Shown one piece after another: positions 53,049-63,100 of a stretch of DNA of 64,000 nucleotides. The notes beneath the pieces were generated by a model. That model worked only from the letters and a program-made list of their open reading frames with translations, ran no database searches and was not told where the DNA came from. Numbering within the stretch: position 1 is the stretch's first letter; each line of letters starts with the position of its first letter. The DNA comes from DATENM01 sp045807725 (GTDB lineage: Bacteria; Acidobacteriota; Blastocatellia; UBA7656), in assembly GCA_045807725.1 (NCBI GenBank), contig JBJMGV010000062.1:48404-112403 (forward strand), in the 5' to 3' direction. The position numbers were made by a program, and so were the translations under genes.

Positions 53049-53373
53049 AACCTCACAAAGTCGCTGACACCGCCACGTCAAGGTAAAAATATTAATAGTC
53101 AATCGAGCGTGCGTGTCTGTGGACGCTTGTGAGTGTTCGATCAATTTCCGAACTCGTCAGATACTATTTCAATCGACGTGCCACGTATCCGCAACGGACG
53201 ACCAAATCAAAAAGCAGCCGAATTGCTGGGGTTTTTGCTGTCTCTTGATTATCAGCTCCATACGCTCTGTCTGCATTGACTACAAAGCGAGTGTCTTGTC
53301 GCACCGCTTTCAAACACCCGGCGACTAGAAGGTCAAGCGACGGCGATGCGACGCCAGCTTGTCCTTCCCTGAA

Positions 53374-53691
53374 TTAAGAACCGCCGGTCCCCGACAGGAT
53401 CGGGCTGGTCGGGCGCGTCAGGTAATCGCTCAAGGTCAGCGCCACCATAATGACCAGCCAGAAGAGGCCGGCCACAACAATCACTTTCGTCAGTCTTGAA
53501 CTCCAGTAGACATGCATGAAGAACAGGACCACCATCGTCGCCTTAATGACCGCAATGGTCAACGCGATCAAGACGTTTGCGCGACCAAGATCGAAGTTAG
53601 CGACCACGACGGTCAAGACGGTGAAGACCATCAGCGCCAGGAAGACCGAGACATAAATTTTCGGTGAGACGACGTGTTCTGACATAATCAA
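53374..53691 (-). CDS. ctaF: Cytochrome c oxidase subunit IV (caa3 type)
   Basis: A 105-residue protein with three membrane spans, matching the prokaryotic COX4 family (ATMVVLFFMHVYWSSRLTK). Last gene of the leftward oxidase cluster, 3 bp after subunit III. It has no heme and serves assembly or stability. Confidence 0.9.
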   Translation of the reverse strand: MIMSEHVVSPKIYVSVFLALMVFTVLTVVVANFDLGRANVLIALTIAVIKATMVVLFFMHVYWSSRLTKVIVVAGLFWLVIMVALTLSDYLTRPTSPILSGTGGS

Positions 53692-53694
53692 CCC

Positions 53695-54387
53695 TCAATG
53701 ATGCGTTAAGTGCGCGCCGAGCAGATAGAGCAGCGGGAAAAGGAATATCCACACGATGTCAACGAAGTGCCAGTACAAGCCGGATATCTCGACCGGCGCG
53801 TGGTACTCCGGCGTGAAGCGGTTGCGCGCCGACATCCAGAAGATCACCGCCATAATCCCCAGGCCAACGATCATGTGCAGCGCGTGAACGCCGGTCATCG
53901 CAAAATAGATCCAGTAGAACATCTGCACGTGGCCCGAATCGCCCGGCAACGCTTCGCCGCCCGGCTCGGTCCAACTCCAGAAGCCGCGAATCGGGACGTG
54001 GTGCGTATCAATCTTCTCTTTATACTCAAATGCCTTGATGACGAGAAAGGTCGCGCCGAACAGCATCGTCAGCGCCAGGCACGTCAACAGCATCTTCTTG
54101 TTGCCGAGCTGCGAGAAGTAGACGGCCATCGCCATCGTCAAGCTGCTGACGATCAGCACGATGGTGTTGACGCCGCCGAGCTTCCAGTTCAAGTGCGAGC
54201 TGGCGATGGCGAAATCCTGCGGGTAGGACGAGCGGTAGAGGATGTAGGCCAGGAACATTCCGCCGAAGAACATGATTTCGGTGATGAGGAACGTCCACAT
54301 CCCCAGCGCGCCGGCCTCCTTCTGCTGCTCCATGTTGTCGAAGTGGTGCGCCAGTCCGTAGTGTGTTGTTGCGTGACTGTCAGCCAA
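53695..54387 (-). CDS. ctaE: Cytochrome c oxidase subunit III
   Basis: Seven-span subunit of 230 residues. Motifs: MWTFLITEIMFFGGMFLAY and MTGVHALHMIVGLG, then HFVDIVWIFLFPLLYL. It starts 85 bp after subunit I. The region between residues 126-152 has an extra hydrophilic loop (TEPGGEALPGDSGH). Confidence 0.95.
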   Translation of the reverse strand: MADSHATTHYGLAHHFDNMEQQKEAGALGMWTFLITEIMFFGGMFLAYILYRSSYPQDFAIASSHLNWKLGGVNTIVLIVSSLTMAMAVYFSQLGNKKMLLTCLALTMLFGATFLVIKAFEYKEKIDTHHVPIRGFWSWTEPGGEALPGDSGHVQMFYWIYFAMTGVHALHMIVGLGIMAVIFWMSARNRFTPEYHAPVEISGLYWHFVDIVWIFLFPLLYLLGAHLTHH

Positions 54388-54472
54388 GGTCTGATTCCCC
54401 CTGCTTCAATATCGCTCTTAAGGTTTCAATCGACGCGGCTCACCCGTTGGCCAGCCGCGCCAATCAAATCAA

Positions 54473-56131
<1,659 letters not shown>

Positions 56132-56242
56132 AATCGAATACCTAAGATTCACACTGAAAATCCGCACTCAAGCGGAAGGTTTCTCACTCCTGAATTCCGC
56201 CTCGATACGGAATTCCCAACCTCGATCTTCGTCTTTGGGCGA

Positions 56243-57364
56243 TCACTGTCTCGGCGGCTGCGGCGTCTGACCGGCGTTGCCCTTGCTCTTTGAAGCAGCC
56301 GGGTTGCCGACCTCCCTGCCGGGGTTCGCATTGCCGCCTGCCGCGCCGCTCGGCGCTGCTGCACCAGTTCCAGTGCCGCTCGCGCCCGCGCCGCCCGCTG
56401 TCCCGGTAGCAGAACCTGCCGCGCCGCCCTGGCCTTCCTGGCTCAACGACCGCACGTAGGCGACCAGTTGCAGCACCTGTTCTTCGCTGACCAATCCCTG
56501 AAAAGTCGGCATAATGGGCTGGAATCCGGCGACGACTTTAGCGCGCGGGTTCAGTATAGACTCGCGGATATAATCCTCGTTCGCCACGACCTTCGAGCCA
56601 TCAGCAAGCTCGACCTGCGAGCCGAAGACGCCTTGCAAGCGCGGCCCGCGTCCCTGCCCGCTGGCGAGGTGGCAACTGCTACAGGCAAGCTGCGCAAAGA
56701 GCTTCTCGCCCTGTTGCGACGGCGAGCCTTCGCCTGTGCCGCCGGCAAGCCACGCCTGATAGTCCGCCGGCTCCATCACGACGACCGAGCCGATCATCCC
56801 CGAATGGCTAGTGCCGCAGTATTCAGCGCAGAACAACTCGAATCGCCCGACCTGCGTCGGCTCGAACCAGACGGTGCTGTAACGGCCCGGCACAACGTCC
56901 ATCTTCATGCGGAAAGCCGGAATGAAGAAGCTGTGGATCACATCTTCGGTCGTCATGATCAGCTTGATGCGGCTGCCGACCGGAACGTGCAGCTCGTTGA
57001 TTTCGCGCTGGCCTTCGGTGTGCTGAAGCTTCCACATCCACTGCTTGCCGACGACGTAGACTTCTTTGGCGTTGGCGGGCGGGCGGTAGACCTTGAAGTA
57101 TAGCTCTGCTCCCCAAACGAAGATGCCCATCGAAATCAGGAAAGGGATTATCGTCCAGGTCATCTCCAGCGACATCGCGCCGGCGACCGGCACGCCGACT
57201 TCATTCGGGTGGCGGCGGCGGTACTTAATAGCGAAGTAGAAGATCGCTATCACCAGCCCGACGCCGAAGAAGATGGTCAGCGTCCACAGGAAGCTGTACA
57301 GGTTATCCGTATCGCTCGCGTAGGATGATGCCTGGTCTGGAGAAAATGGCACAGGTATCTGCAT
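56243..57364 (-). CDS. ctaC: Cytochrome c oxidase subunit II with cytochrome c domain (caa3)
   Basis: 373 residues. Two N-terminal spans (about 20-44 and 60-90), CuA cupredoxin domain (His in VIHSFFIPAFRMKMD; FCAEYCGTSHSGM supplies Cys, Cys, His, Met), then a cytochrome c domain with CSSCH (about residue 240) and axial Met in PIMPTFQGL. The C-terminal 60 residues are Gly/Ala/Pro-rich. The heme domain makes this a caa3 enzyme. No signal Cys was seen. Confidence 0.95.
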   Translation of the reverse strand: MQIPVPFSPDQASSYASDTDNLYSFLWTLTIFFGVGLVIAIFYFAIKYRRRHPNEVGVPVAGAMSLEMTWTIIPFLISMGIFVWGAELYFKVYRPPANAKEVYVVGKQWMWKLQHTEGQREINELHVPVGSRIKLIMTTEDVIHSFFIPAFRMKMDVVPGRYSTVWFEPTQVGRFELFCAEYCGTSHSGMIGSVVVMEPADYQAWLAGGTGEGSPSQQGEKLFAQLACSSCHLASGQGRGPRLQGVFGSQVELADGSKVVANEDYIRESILNPRAKVVAGFQPIMPTFQGLVSEEQVLQLVAYVRSLSQEGQGGAAGSATGTAGGAGASGTGTGAAAPSGAAGGNANPGREVGNPAASKSKGNAGQTPQPPRQ

Positions 57365-57367
57365 GAT

Positions 57368-58297
57368 CTAGATCAATCCTCCCAGTTCGCGCTGGCGCTG
57401 CGTGTTCTTGCGCCGCATAACGAACATCAAGGCGGCAACGCCCACCAGCGTGATCGCTCCGCCGAGCCGGATCAGGTTCATCACCACGAACCCATACTTG
57501 CCCTGCTCAGGGTCGTAGTGAAAGCAGTAGAGCAGTATCTTGTCTACGGGCGAGCCGATCTTGCCATCGGACGCCTCGACCAGTCCGAGCCGCAGGTCTT
57601 TGGCCGCATACTCGATGCCATAGAAGTAGCGCGACAGCTTGCCCTGCGGCGTCAGCAGCATCACGCCGCTGGCGTGGACGAACTGTTGCGAAGCCGGGTC
57701 CCAGTTGTAATGAAAGCCGACCGCCTCGGTGAGCTTATCGATCTGGTCCTGGTCGCCGGTCAAAAAGTGCCAGCCCTCGCGCACGCCGTCGCGCTTGTAC
57801 CATTCGACGTAGGTGGCTTTCTTCTTTGCCGCCAGCTCAGGCTTTTCGCGCGCGTCGAAGCTGATGGTGACGACGTTATATTCCCTGCCGATATTAAAGT
57901 CTTTCACCGTGGCCAAGCTGCTGGTCAAGCCGTTGAGCACCTGATTGCAGAGCTGCGGGCAACTGTAGTAGACCAGCGACAGCACGACCGGCTTCGAGCC
58001 GAAGTAGTCGCCGAGCTTCACCGTGTTGCCGTCTTCGTCGCGGAACGTCAGGTCGAGCGGAACCTGTTCGTTGAGCCGCTGATCGATGCTGACATTCTCA
58101 AGCAGCTTGGGCTTGCCGCTCGCCGCCGGCTGCTGTTTCGGCGGCCCGCTGCTCTCCCAGCTTTGCGCCGCCGCCTGCGACGCAAGGCAAAAGACAAAAG
58201 GCAAAAGGCAAAAGGCAAAAATGATCGCCCGCTGCCCAACAATGCGGTTTTGCGTTGATGCTTGATGCTGCGTTGACTTCATAACTTCCGACTTCAT
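57368..58297 (-). CDS. sco: SCO1/SenC copper chaperone
   Basis: Periplasmic thioredoxin-fold protein (309 residues) that helps build CuA. Copper/redox motif CPQLC in VYYSCPQLCNQV, with a His later in FVHASGVML. The C-terminal span is about 270-292. Residues 27-38 (FAFCLLPFVFCL) form the signal-peptide core and are encoded by a TTGCCTT heptamer tract; cleavage is likely after SQAAA (44). The start is inside the repeat element. It sits 3 bp upstream of ctaC. Confidence 0.9.
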   Translation of the reverse strand: MKSEVMKSTQHQASTQNRIVGQRAIIFAFCLLPFVFCLASQAAAQSWESSGPPKQQPAASGKPKLLENVSIDQRLNEQVPLDLTFRDEDGNTVKLGDYFGSKPVVLSLVYYSCPQLCNQVLNGLTSSLATVKDFNIGREYNVVTISFDAREKPELAAKKKATYVEWYKRDGVREGWHFLTGDQDQIDKLTEAVGFHYNWDPASQQFVHASGVMLLTPQGKLSRYFYGIEYAAKDLRLGLVEASDGKIGSPVDKILLYCFHYDPEQGKYGFVVMNLIRLGGAITLVGVAALMFVMRRKNTQRQRELGGLI

Positions 58298-58353
58298 AAC
58301 TTCGCCTTTACTGCTCTGTTGTCCCTCTACTTTTGCCTTTTGCCTTTTGCCTT
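58184..58353. repeat. Heptamer-bounded element, AAGGCAA/TTGCCTT type, containing the sco start
   Basis: Five AAGGCAA-type units (58184-58218, one AAGACAA) face three TTGCCTT units (58333-58353). The right end is 3 bp from the stop codon of the upstream gene. The sco ATG (58297) lies in the core, which also has a direct repeat ACTTCATAACTTC. The left tract is inside the sco reading frame. Confidence 0.88.
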
Positions 58354-58356
58354 CGC

Positions 58357-58941
58357 TCAGTGCCGCTCGTCGCCCTGCTTGCGACCCGTTCCTTCATCTT
58401 GTTGCAGTCTGCCGCCTTCTGGCTGCTGGCCCGTCGCGGGCTGCGCCCCGGTGCCGGAAGCCGACGCCGCCGGTTGAGGTCTGGACTTCAGCAGCCCGCG
58501 TTCGAGCGCGAGTTGCTGCGCGCGATCAATGGGCAGCGCGACGATGCCTTTCGATTCGTCAACCCAGGTGTAATGTTCGAGCTTTGCCTTTTCCTCATCG
58601 CGCACGAGGTTGACCTCGGCCATCGGGTGATTGTTATCCGCCGGCGGCGTCTTTGGTAGATTGCCCTCCGGGCCGACCTGAGTCGGGGCCATCTGCAACA
58701 CGGGCTTCGGCGGAATCGGATTGCGCTGGTCGGCAATCGGCGAACGCTGCCGCGCATCCTCCTTGTTCGCCTGTTCGTCCAGGAACCTATACAGTCCGAC
58801 CATCAACAGCATCACGACCGCCGTCGCTACCGACAGCCACACCATGAACCACACGATGGGTCGAATCTTAACGTCGCTATCTTCGTGAGCCACGTCAGGA
58901 TTCCTGATGAACGAGGTATCCAGTTCGTCTTGATGAGCCAT
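58357..58941 (-). CDS. Single-span protein of the ACIII-oxidase operon, unknown
   Basis: A 194-residue protein with one membrane segment (about 29-51) and an outer C-terminal part. The conserved piece WVDESKGIVALPIDRAQQL near 125-145 is like a segment found in small proteins encoded between ACIII and SCO in related operons. The last 40 residues are Gln/Gly-rich low complexity. An accessory of the respiratory supercomplex is likely from position; I know no assigned function. Confidence 0.78.
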   Translation of the reverse strand: MAHQDELDTSFIRNPDVAHEDSDVKIRPIVWFMVWLSVATAVVMLLMVGLYRFLDEQANKEDARQRSPIADQRNPIPPKPVLQMAPTQVGPEGNLPKTPPADNNHPMAEVNLVRDEEKAKLEHYTWVDESKGIVALPIDRAQQLALERGLLKSRPQPAASASGTGAQPATGQQPEGGRLQQDEGTGRKQGDERH

Positions 58942-59024
58942 AAACCGTGCCTCTTCGTCTCTAGTCTACCAATCTGCTCCGCATTGCTTCGCCGCGCAAG
59001 CTGATGCCTCGACTCAACACTGCG

Positions 59025-60242
59025 CTAGTGATGGCTAGGATGCAGCGCCTCTTCGAGAAACGGATCGTTCAATGGCAGCAATGGGCGCTTGCGCAGCTCG
59101 CCAGCCCAGAACCATAACCAGATGCCGCCGACGGCGAACCACAACACGAGGTCGAGCCAGTGAACCGTAAAGGATGTATTATTGCCATCAATCGAGCCGT
59201 GCAGCTCTGGCCCGATCAACCAGTACAGATCAACGTAGCGCATCACCATCATCCATACCGCCAGCCAGATCAGCCGCCGCGAATGACGCTTGAGGTCACG
59301 CGACAGCAGCATCAGGTAAGGAATGGCGAAGTGAAAGAGAACCAAAATCACGCCCAGTATTTTCCAACTCGTGCCGAGCCGCCGCGTGTACCACTTGGCC
59401 TCTTCGGGAATGTTGCCCGACCAGATGATGATTAATTGCGACACCGAGAAGTAAGCCCACAACAACAGAAAAGCAAGCAGCAGCTTGCCCATATCGTGGA
59501 AGTGCGCGGGCTTGACTATTCCAGTGTACGGACCGCCGTTTGATAAAACCGACAGCACGATGATGCAGAACGCCATCGCCGACAACAACTGACCGCCGAT
59601 AAAAATGACGCCCCAGATCGTCGAATACCAAGTCGGATCGAGCGACATCGTCCAATCAATCGTCGCAAACGTGATGACCAGACCGCAGATGACCAGGCCC
59701 GGCCCGCTAATCTTAGACATCGTCTTCGTTAAGAAGCGATTGCCCGTCTCATCCTGTCGCTGCGAATAGCGATTCAACAGGAAGCTGAGCAGCCACCAGA
59801 TGGCGAAATAGATCACCATGCGAACGATAAAGAAGGGAATGTTTAAATAATAGCGCGCCTTCTGCCCGATGATCTCTGCTAATTCCGGCGACCAGTGCGA
59901 TGGGTCCTGTGTCCATATGTAGAGCTTATGCGAGAGCACGGCGGCCAACAGGGGCACAAACAGCAGCGCCATCAGCGGGAAGAGCCGGCTCGCGGCTTCG
60001 ACGTTACGTCGAATGACCATGCCCCACGCGCCGCCTGTCATATGCTGGATCATCAGCAAGCCGAGCGAGCCGACCGTCAGGCCGAGCCAGAACATATAGG
60101 CCAGCAGGTAAGACCTATAGAATTGCACATCGTTCACGACGAAGCCGACGATGGACAGGACAATAAAGACGCCGGCGACAATTAAGGCGCGGCTGCGGAA
60201 ACGCTCAACGTTGGGGGAGCCGAGGTCTCTGATCTCCGTCAT
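59025..60242 (-). CDS. actF: Alternative Complex III subunit ActF (NrfD/PsrC-like)
   Basis: Integral membrane subunit of 405 residues with ten predicted spans, related to ActC and NrfD. Typical pieces: GLTVGSLGLLMIQHMTGGAWG and TWYSTIWGVIFIGGQLLSAM. It overlaps actE by 4 bp (stop of actE at 60239), consistent with coupling. ACIII oxidises quinol and reduces cytochrome c or the oxidase directly. Confidence 0.93.
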   Translation of the reverse strand: MTEIRDLGSPNVERFRSRALIVAGVFIVLSIVGFVVNDVQFYRSYLLAYMFWLGLTVGSLGLLMIQHMTGGAWGMVIRRNVEAASRLFPLMALLFVPLLAAVLSHKLYIWTQDPSHWSPELAEIIGQKARYYLNIPFFIVRMVIYFAIWWLLSFLLNRYSQRQDETGNRFLTKTMSKISGPGLVICGLVITFATIDWTMSLDPTWYSTIWGVIFIGGQLLSAMAFCIIVLSVLSNGGPYTGIVKPAHFHDMGKLLLAFLLLWAYFSVSQLIIIWSGNIPEEAKWYTRRLGTSWKILGVILVLFHFAIPYLMLLSRDLKRHSRRLIWLAVWMMVMRYVDLYWLIGPELHGSIDGNNTSFTVHWLDLVLWFAVGGIWLWFWAGELRKRPLLPLNDPFLEEALHPSHH

Positions 60243-61108
60243 TGCTTATGCTCTCCTTGCTTTTGCTCTCCCTCTCCTTCAGCGGGAATGCCGACCTTCT
60301 GGCCGGGCGGCACGTCGGCAGTCGTGCCCTGCTGGCTCAGTTGCAGCACGCGTATGTAAGCGACGATCTTCCATCGATCATCGACCGAAATTTGCTGCGA
60401 ATAATCAGGCATCGCGCCGAAGCCGTTAGTGGCTACGTCGAATAAGTAACCGACAGGCGCTTGCCGCAAGCGGTCTTGATGATAGGTCGGCGGCTGCCGG
60501 TAGCCGCGCTTGGGAATCATTCCGTTGCCGTCGCCGAGCCGACCGTGGCAGACCGAGCAAAAGATATTGAATCGCTCTTGCCCGCGATCAAGCGCCGCCT
60601 TGTCAATCTGAAATGGGAAGGTCGTCGTGTAGCCGGCGAACTCGCCCGTCGCGGCGGGCGCGGCGGTTTGTGATCCGCCCGGTTGAGCGCCGGTCTGTGA
60701 CGCGCCCTGAGGCGTGCCGGTCTGCGCCGTGCCGGCCTGCACTTGCTGGCCGCTCTGGTTGAGTCCGGCGGCTGTGCGCTGCGTGTCGGCGGTTGTGCCG
60801 GTTTCGCCCATCGGCTGCGTGCCCATCAGGCCGGTGGACTGTCCCTGGCCGACCTTGCCGGTGTAATACTCGCTATCGTCGCGCAGGAAGCCGCGCGCGA
60901 CTGTGCCTTCGACCAGTGGACGCGAGGCGCGGCTGTCGCGGAACAGCACGCTCTCGCGCAGCGGCTTGTACTTCGGCTGGTCGTGCATATCCTGACGGCA
61001 GGCGGCTGACAAAAAGGCAAAAGGCAAAAGGCAAAAGGCAAATAGCACACGCCCTCTGCGATGCCGATTCAATGCTCTGGTGTTCAGTATGTTCATTGCC
61101 GAATCCAA
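60239..61108 (-). CDS. actE: Alternative Complex III subunit ActE (cytochrome c lipoprotein)
   Basis: Mono-heme cytochrome c lipoprotein of 289 residues. Signal peptide with lipobox LSAAC, Cys37. Its hydrophobic core FAFCLLPFAF (23-32) is encoded by four TTGCCTT heptamers. A Gly/Gln/Thr-rich linker (about 100-150) precedes the heme domain, with CSVCH (FNIFCSVCHGRLG) and likely axial Met in GAMPDYSQQ. Overlaps actF by 4 bp. Confidence 0.93.
   Translation of the reverse strand: MDSAMNILNTRALNRHRRGRVLFAFCLLPFAFLSAACRQDMHDQPKYKPLRESVLFRDSRASRPLVEGTVARGFLRDDSEYYTGKVGQGQSTGLMGTQPMGETGTTADTQRTAAGLNQSGQQVQAGTAQTGTPQGASQTGAQPGGSQTAAPAATGEFAGYTTTFPFQIDKAALDRGQERFNIFCSVCHGRLGDGNGMIPKRGYRQPPTYHQDRLRQAPVGYLFDVATNGFGAMPDYSQQISVDDRWKIVAYIRVLQLSQQGTTADVPPGQKVGIPAEGEGEQKQGEHKQ
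61014..61041. repeat. Single AAGGCAA heptamer tract inside actE
   Basis: Four perfect AAGGCAA units (61014-61041), same heptamer as the sco element, with no inverted partner within 150 bp. It lies wholly in the actE signal-peptide region. Confidence 0.88.
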
Positions 61109-61131
61109 TGCCCGACGTTTTTCACCGGCCT

Positions 61132-61680
61132 CTAAAATGGCACCTCTTCGACGCTGTGCGCTCCGAGTGAGGTGAGAAACGCGCGCGTCTGGTCGAGGTC
61201 GAACTTCGGGTCAGCCGCCTCGATGCAGACGAAGAAGTGATCGCGGCTCGCCAGCTCGAAGCGCGGCGCGTTGAAGACCGGGTGATAAGGCTGCGGCAGC
61301 CCGTTCATCAAGATCATGCCGAAGACCGCCGCAATCGCGGCCAGCAGGATCGTGCATTCGTACGCCACAGGAATGAACGCCACCCAGCTATTCAAAGGCC
61401 GACCGCCGATATTCACAGGGTAAGCGATGGCCGATACCCAGTAGCAGAGCGCCGCGCCGCCCGCACAGCCGAGCAGCCCGCCGATCAACACCACCAGCGG
61501 CACGCGGTTCTTGTGAAAGCCGATGGCTTCGCTCAACTCTTCAATTGGAAAAGGACTGTAGGCGTCGATCTGGCGATAACCTTCACCGTAGACGCGCTCG
61601 GCGGCGCGCACCACGTCGGTCGGGTTATCGAATTCGGCCATCAGCCCGTAGACGCCAATCTTGCCTGCTCCATCTATCAT
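61132..61680 (-). CDS. actD: Alternative Complex III subunit ActD (DUF3341)
   Basis: A 182-residue membrane subunit. DUF3341 pattern: GVYGLMAEFDNPTDVVRAA, YSPFPIEEL, two spans (about 59-87 and 105-125), and a C-terminal HFFVCIEAADPKFD ferredoxin-like part. No cofactor. 21 bp after actC and 23 bp before actE. Confidence 0.94.
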   Translation of the reverse strand: MIDGAGKIGVYGLMAEFDNPTDVVRAAERVYGEGYRQIDAYSPFPIEELSEAIGFHKNRVPLVVLIGGLLGCAGGAALCYWVSAIAYPVNIGGRPLNSWVAFIPVAYECTILLAAIAAVFGMILMNGLPQPYHPVFNAPRFELASRDHFFVCIEAADPKFDLDQTRAFLTSLGAHSVEEVPF

Positions 61681-61701
61681 TTCGCGTTTCCCTCCCTTCG
61701 C

Positions 61702-63096
61702 TTATGCCTCGCCCCTTTTGGGCTTTGCCTGCGGCAAGATCGAACGGATCTCGAAGATCGAAATTGCCGGCAGGAAGCGAACGAATAAGAACATCAGGGT
61801 CAGGAAGAATCCGATGGTTCCGAAGAACATCGTGAAGTCGAACTTGGTCGCCGAGTAGCTCGCCCACGACGACGGCAGGAAGTCGCGGTAGAGACTGGTC
61901 ACGATGATGACATAACGCTCAAGCCACATACCGATGTTGATGATGATCGAAAGCACGAACAGCAACGGTATGTTCAACCGCACCTTCTTCGACCATAGCA
62001 ACTGCGGCAACGCGATGTTGCACAGGATCAGCAGCCAGTACATATAGCCGTAAGGGCCGAGCGCGCGATTCTTCATCATGAACTGCTCGAAGGTGTTCGA
62101 GCTGTACCACGCCATGAAGGCTTCCATCAGGTAGCCGTAGGCGACGACCAGTCCAGTCGCCAACATCACTTTGGCGGCGTTGTTCAGGTGGCGCTCGGTG
62201 ATGAGCGATTCCAGCCCGTACCACTTGCGCAGCGGGATGGCCAGCGTCAGCACCATCGCAAAGCCTGAGTAGATCGCGCCGGCAACGAAGTAAGGCGGAA
62301 ACACGGTCGTGTGCCAGCCGGGCAGTTGCGCCACCGCGAAGTCGAAGCTGACCACGGTGTGAACCGAGAGCACCAGCGGCGTAGCTAAACCGGCCAACAA
62401 TAGATAGGCCGTTTCGTAGCGGCTCCAGTGCCGCGCCGAGCCGCGCCAGCCGAGCGCGAAGATGCCGTAGATGACTTTGGTGCTCTTCTTCTTCGCCTTA
62501 TCGCGCAGCGTCGCAAGGTCGGGGACGAGGCCGACGTACCAAAAGAGCGCCGACACCGTCGCGTAGGTCGAAACCGCGAACACGTCCCAGATCAGCGGGC
62601 TGCGGAACTGCGGCCATACGCCCATCGTGCTCGGATAAGGAAAGAGCCAGTAGGCCAGCCACGGGCGGCCTGTGTGCAGCAACGGGAAGAGGCCCGCGCA
62701 AGCGACCGCGAATAACGTCATCGCCTCGGCGAATCGATTAATCGAAGTGCGCCATTGTTGTTTGAGCAGCAACAGAATGGCCGAGATCAACGTGCCGGCG
62801 TGGCCGATACCGATCCACCAGACGAAGTTGATAATGTCGAAGGCCCAGCCGACGGGGATATTGTTGCCCCAGATACCGATGCCGGTCAGCACCAGATAGG
62901 TGATCGTGGAGAACAACATTCCGGTGCCGAGGAATGCGATGCCCGCGCCGATGTACCAGAAGCGCGGCGTGTGTTTCGTCAGCACGATGTTGGAAATCTT
63001 GTCGGTCACCGTTGCGAAGGTCTGCCCCGGCCCGATCACCGCAGTCGGCGACATCGTCGCATCGGTGTCCATCGTCTCATGCGGATACTTCGACAT
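61702..63096 (-). CDS. actC: Alternative Complex III subunit ActC (NrfD-like)
   Basis: Integral membrane subunit of 464 residues with ten spans. Motifs: WWIGIGHAGTLISAILLLL and LHTGRPWLAYWLFPYPS. The quinol site is thought to lie at this subunit next to the [3Fe-4S] cluster of ActB. Starts 4 bp after actB. Confidence 0.95.
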   Translation of the reverse strand: MSKYPHETMDTDATMSPTAVIGPGQTFATVTDKISNIVLTKHTPRFWYIGAGIAFLGTGMLFSTITYLVLTGIGIWGNNIPVGWAFDIINFVWWIGIGHAGTLISAILLLLKQQWRTSINRFAEAMTLFAVACAGLFPLLHTGRPWLAYWLFPYPSTMGVWPQFRSPLIWDVFAVSTYATVSALFWYVGLVPDLATLRDKAKKKSTKVIYGIFALGWRGSARHWSRYETAYLLLAGLATPLVLSVHTVVSFDFAVAQLPGWHTTVFPPYFVAGAIYSGFAMVLTLAIPLRKWYGLESLITERHLNNAAKVMLATGLVVAYGYLMEAFMAWYSSNTFEQFMMKNRALGPYGYMYWLLILCNIALPQLLWSKKVRLNIPLLFVLSIIINIGMWLERYVIIVTSLYRDFLPSSWASYSATKFDFTMFFGTIGFFLTLMFLFVRFLPAISIFEIRSILPQAKPKRGEA

Positions 63097-63100
63097 ACGC

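Larger units (their letters stand above)
52767..53373. other. Long intergenic region between sod and the oxidase operon
   Basis: A 607-bp gap. It holds a candidate sod -10 (52898-52903), an A/T-rich stretch around 52930-52980, and a strong hairpin at 53023-53048. The 3' end of the leftward cta operon is 325 bp away from that hairpin. An open frame of 71 codons at 53113-53328 on the plus strand has no ribosome-binding site or recognisable domain. A small RNA is possible. Confidence 0.6.

Noticed and set aside
53113..53328. 71-codon open frame as a gene
   Set aside because: No ribosome-binding site, no domain, composition like non-coding A/T-rich DNA.
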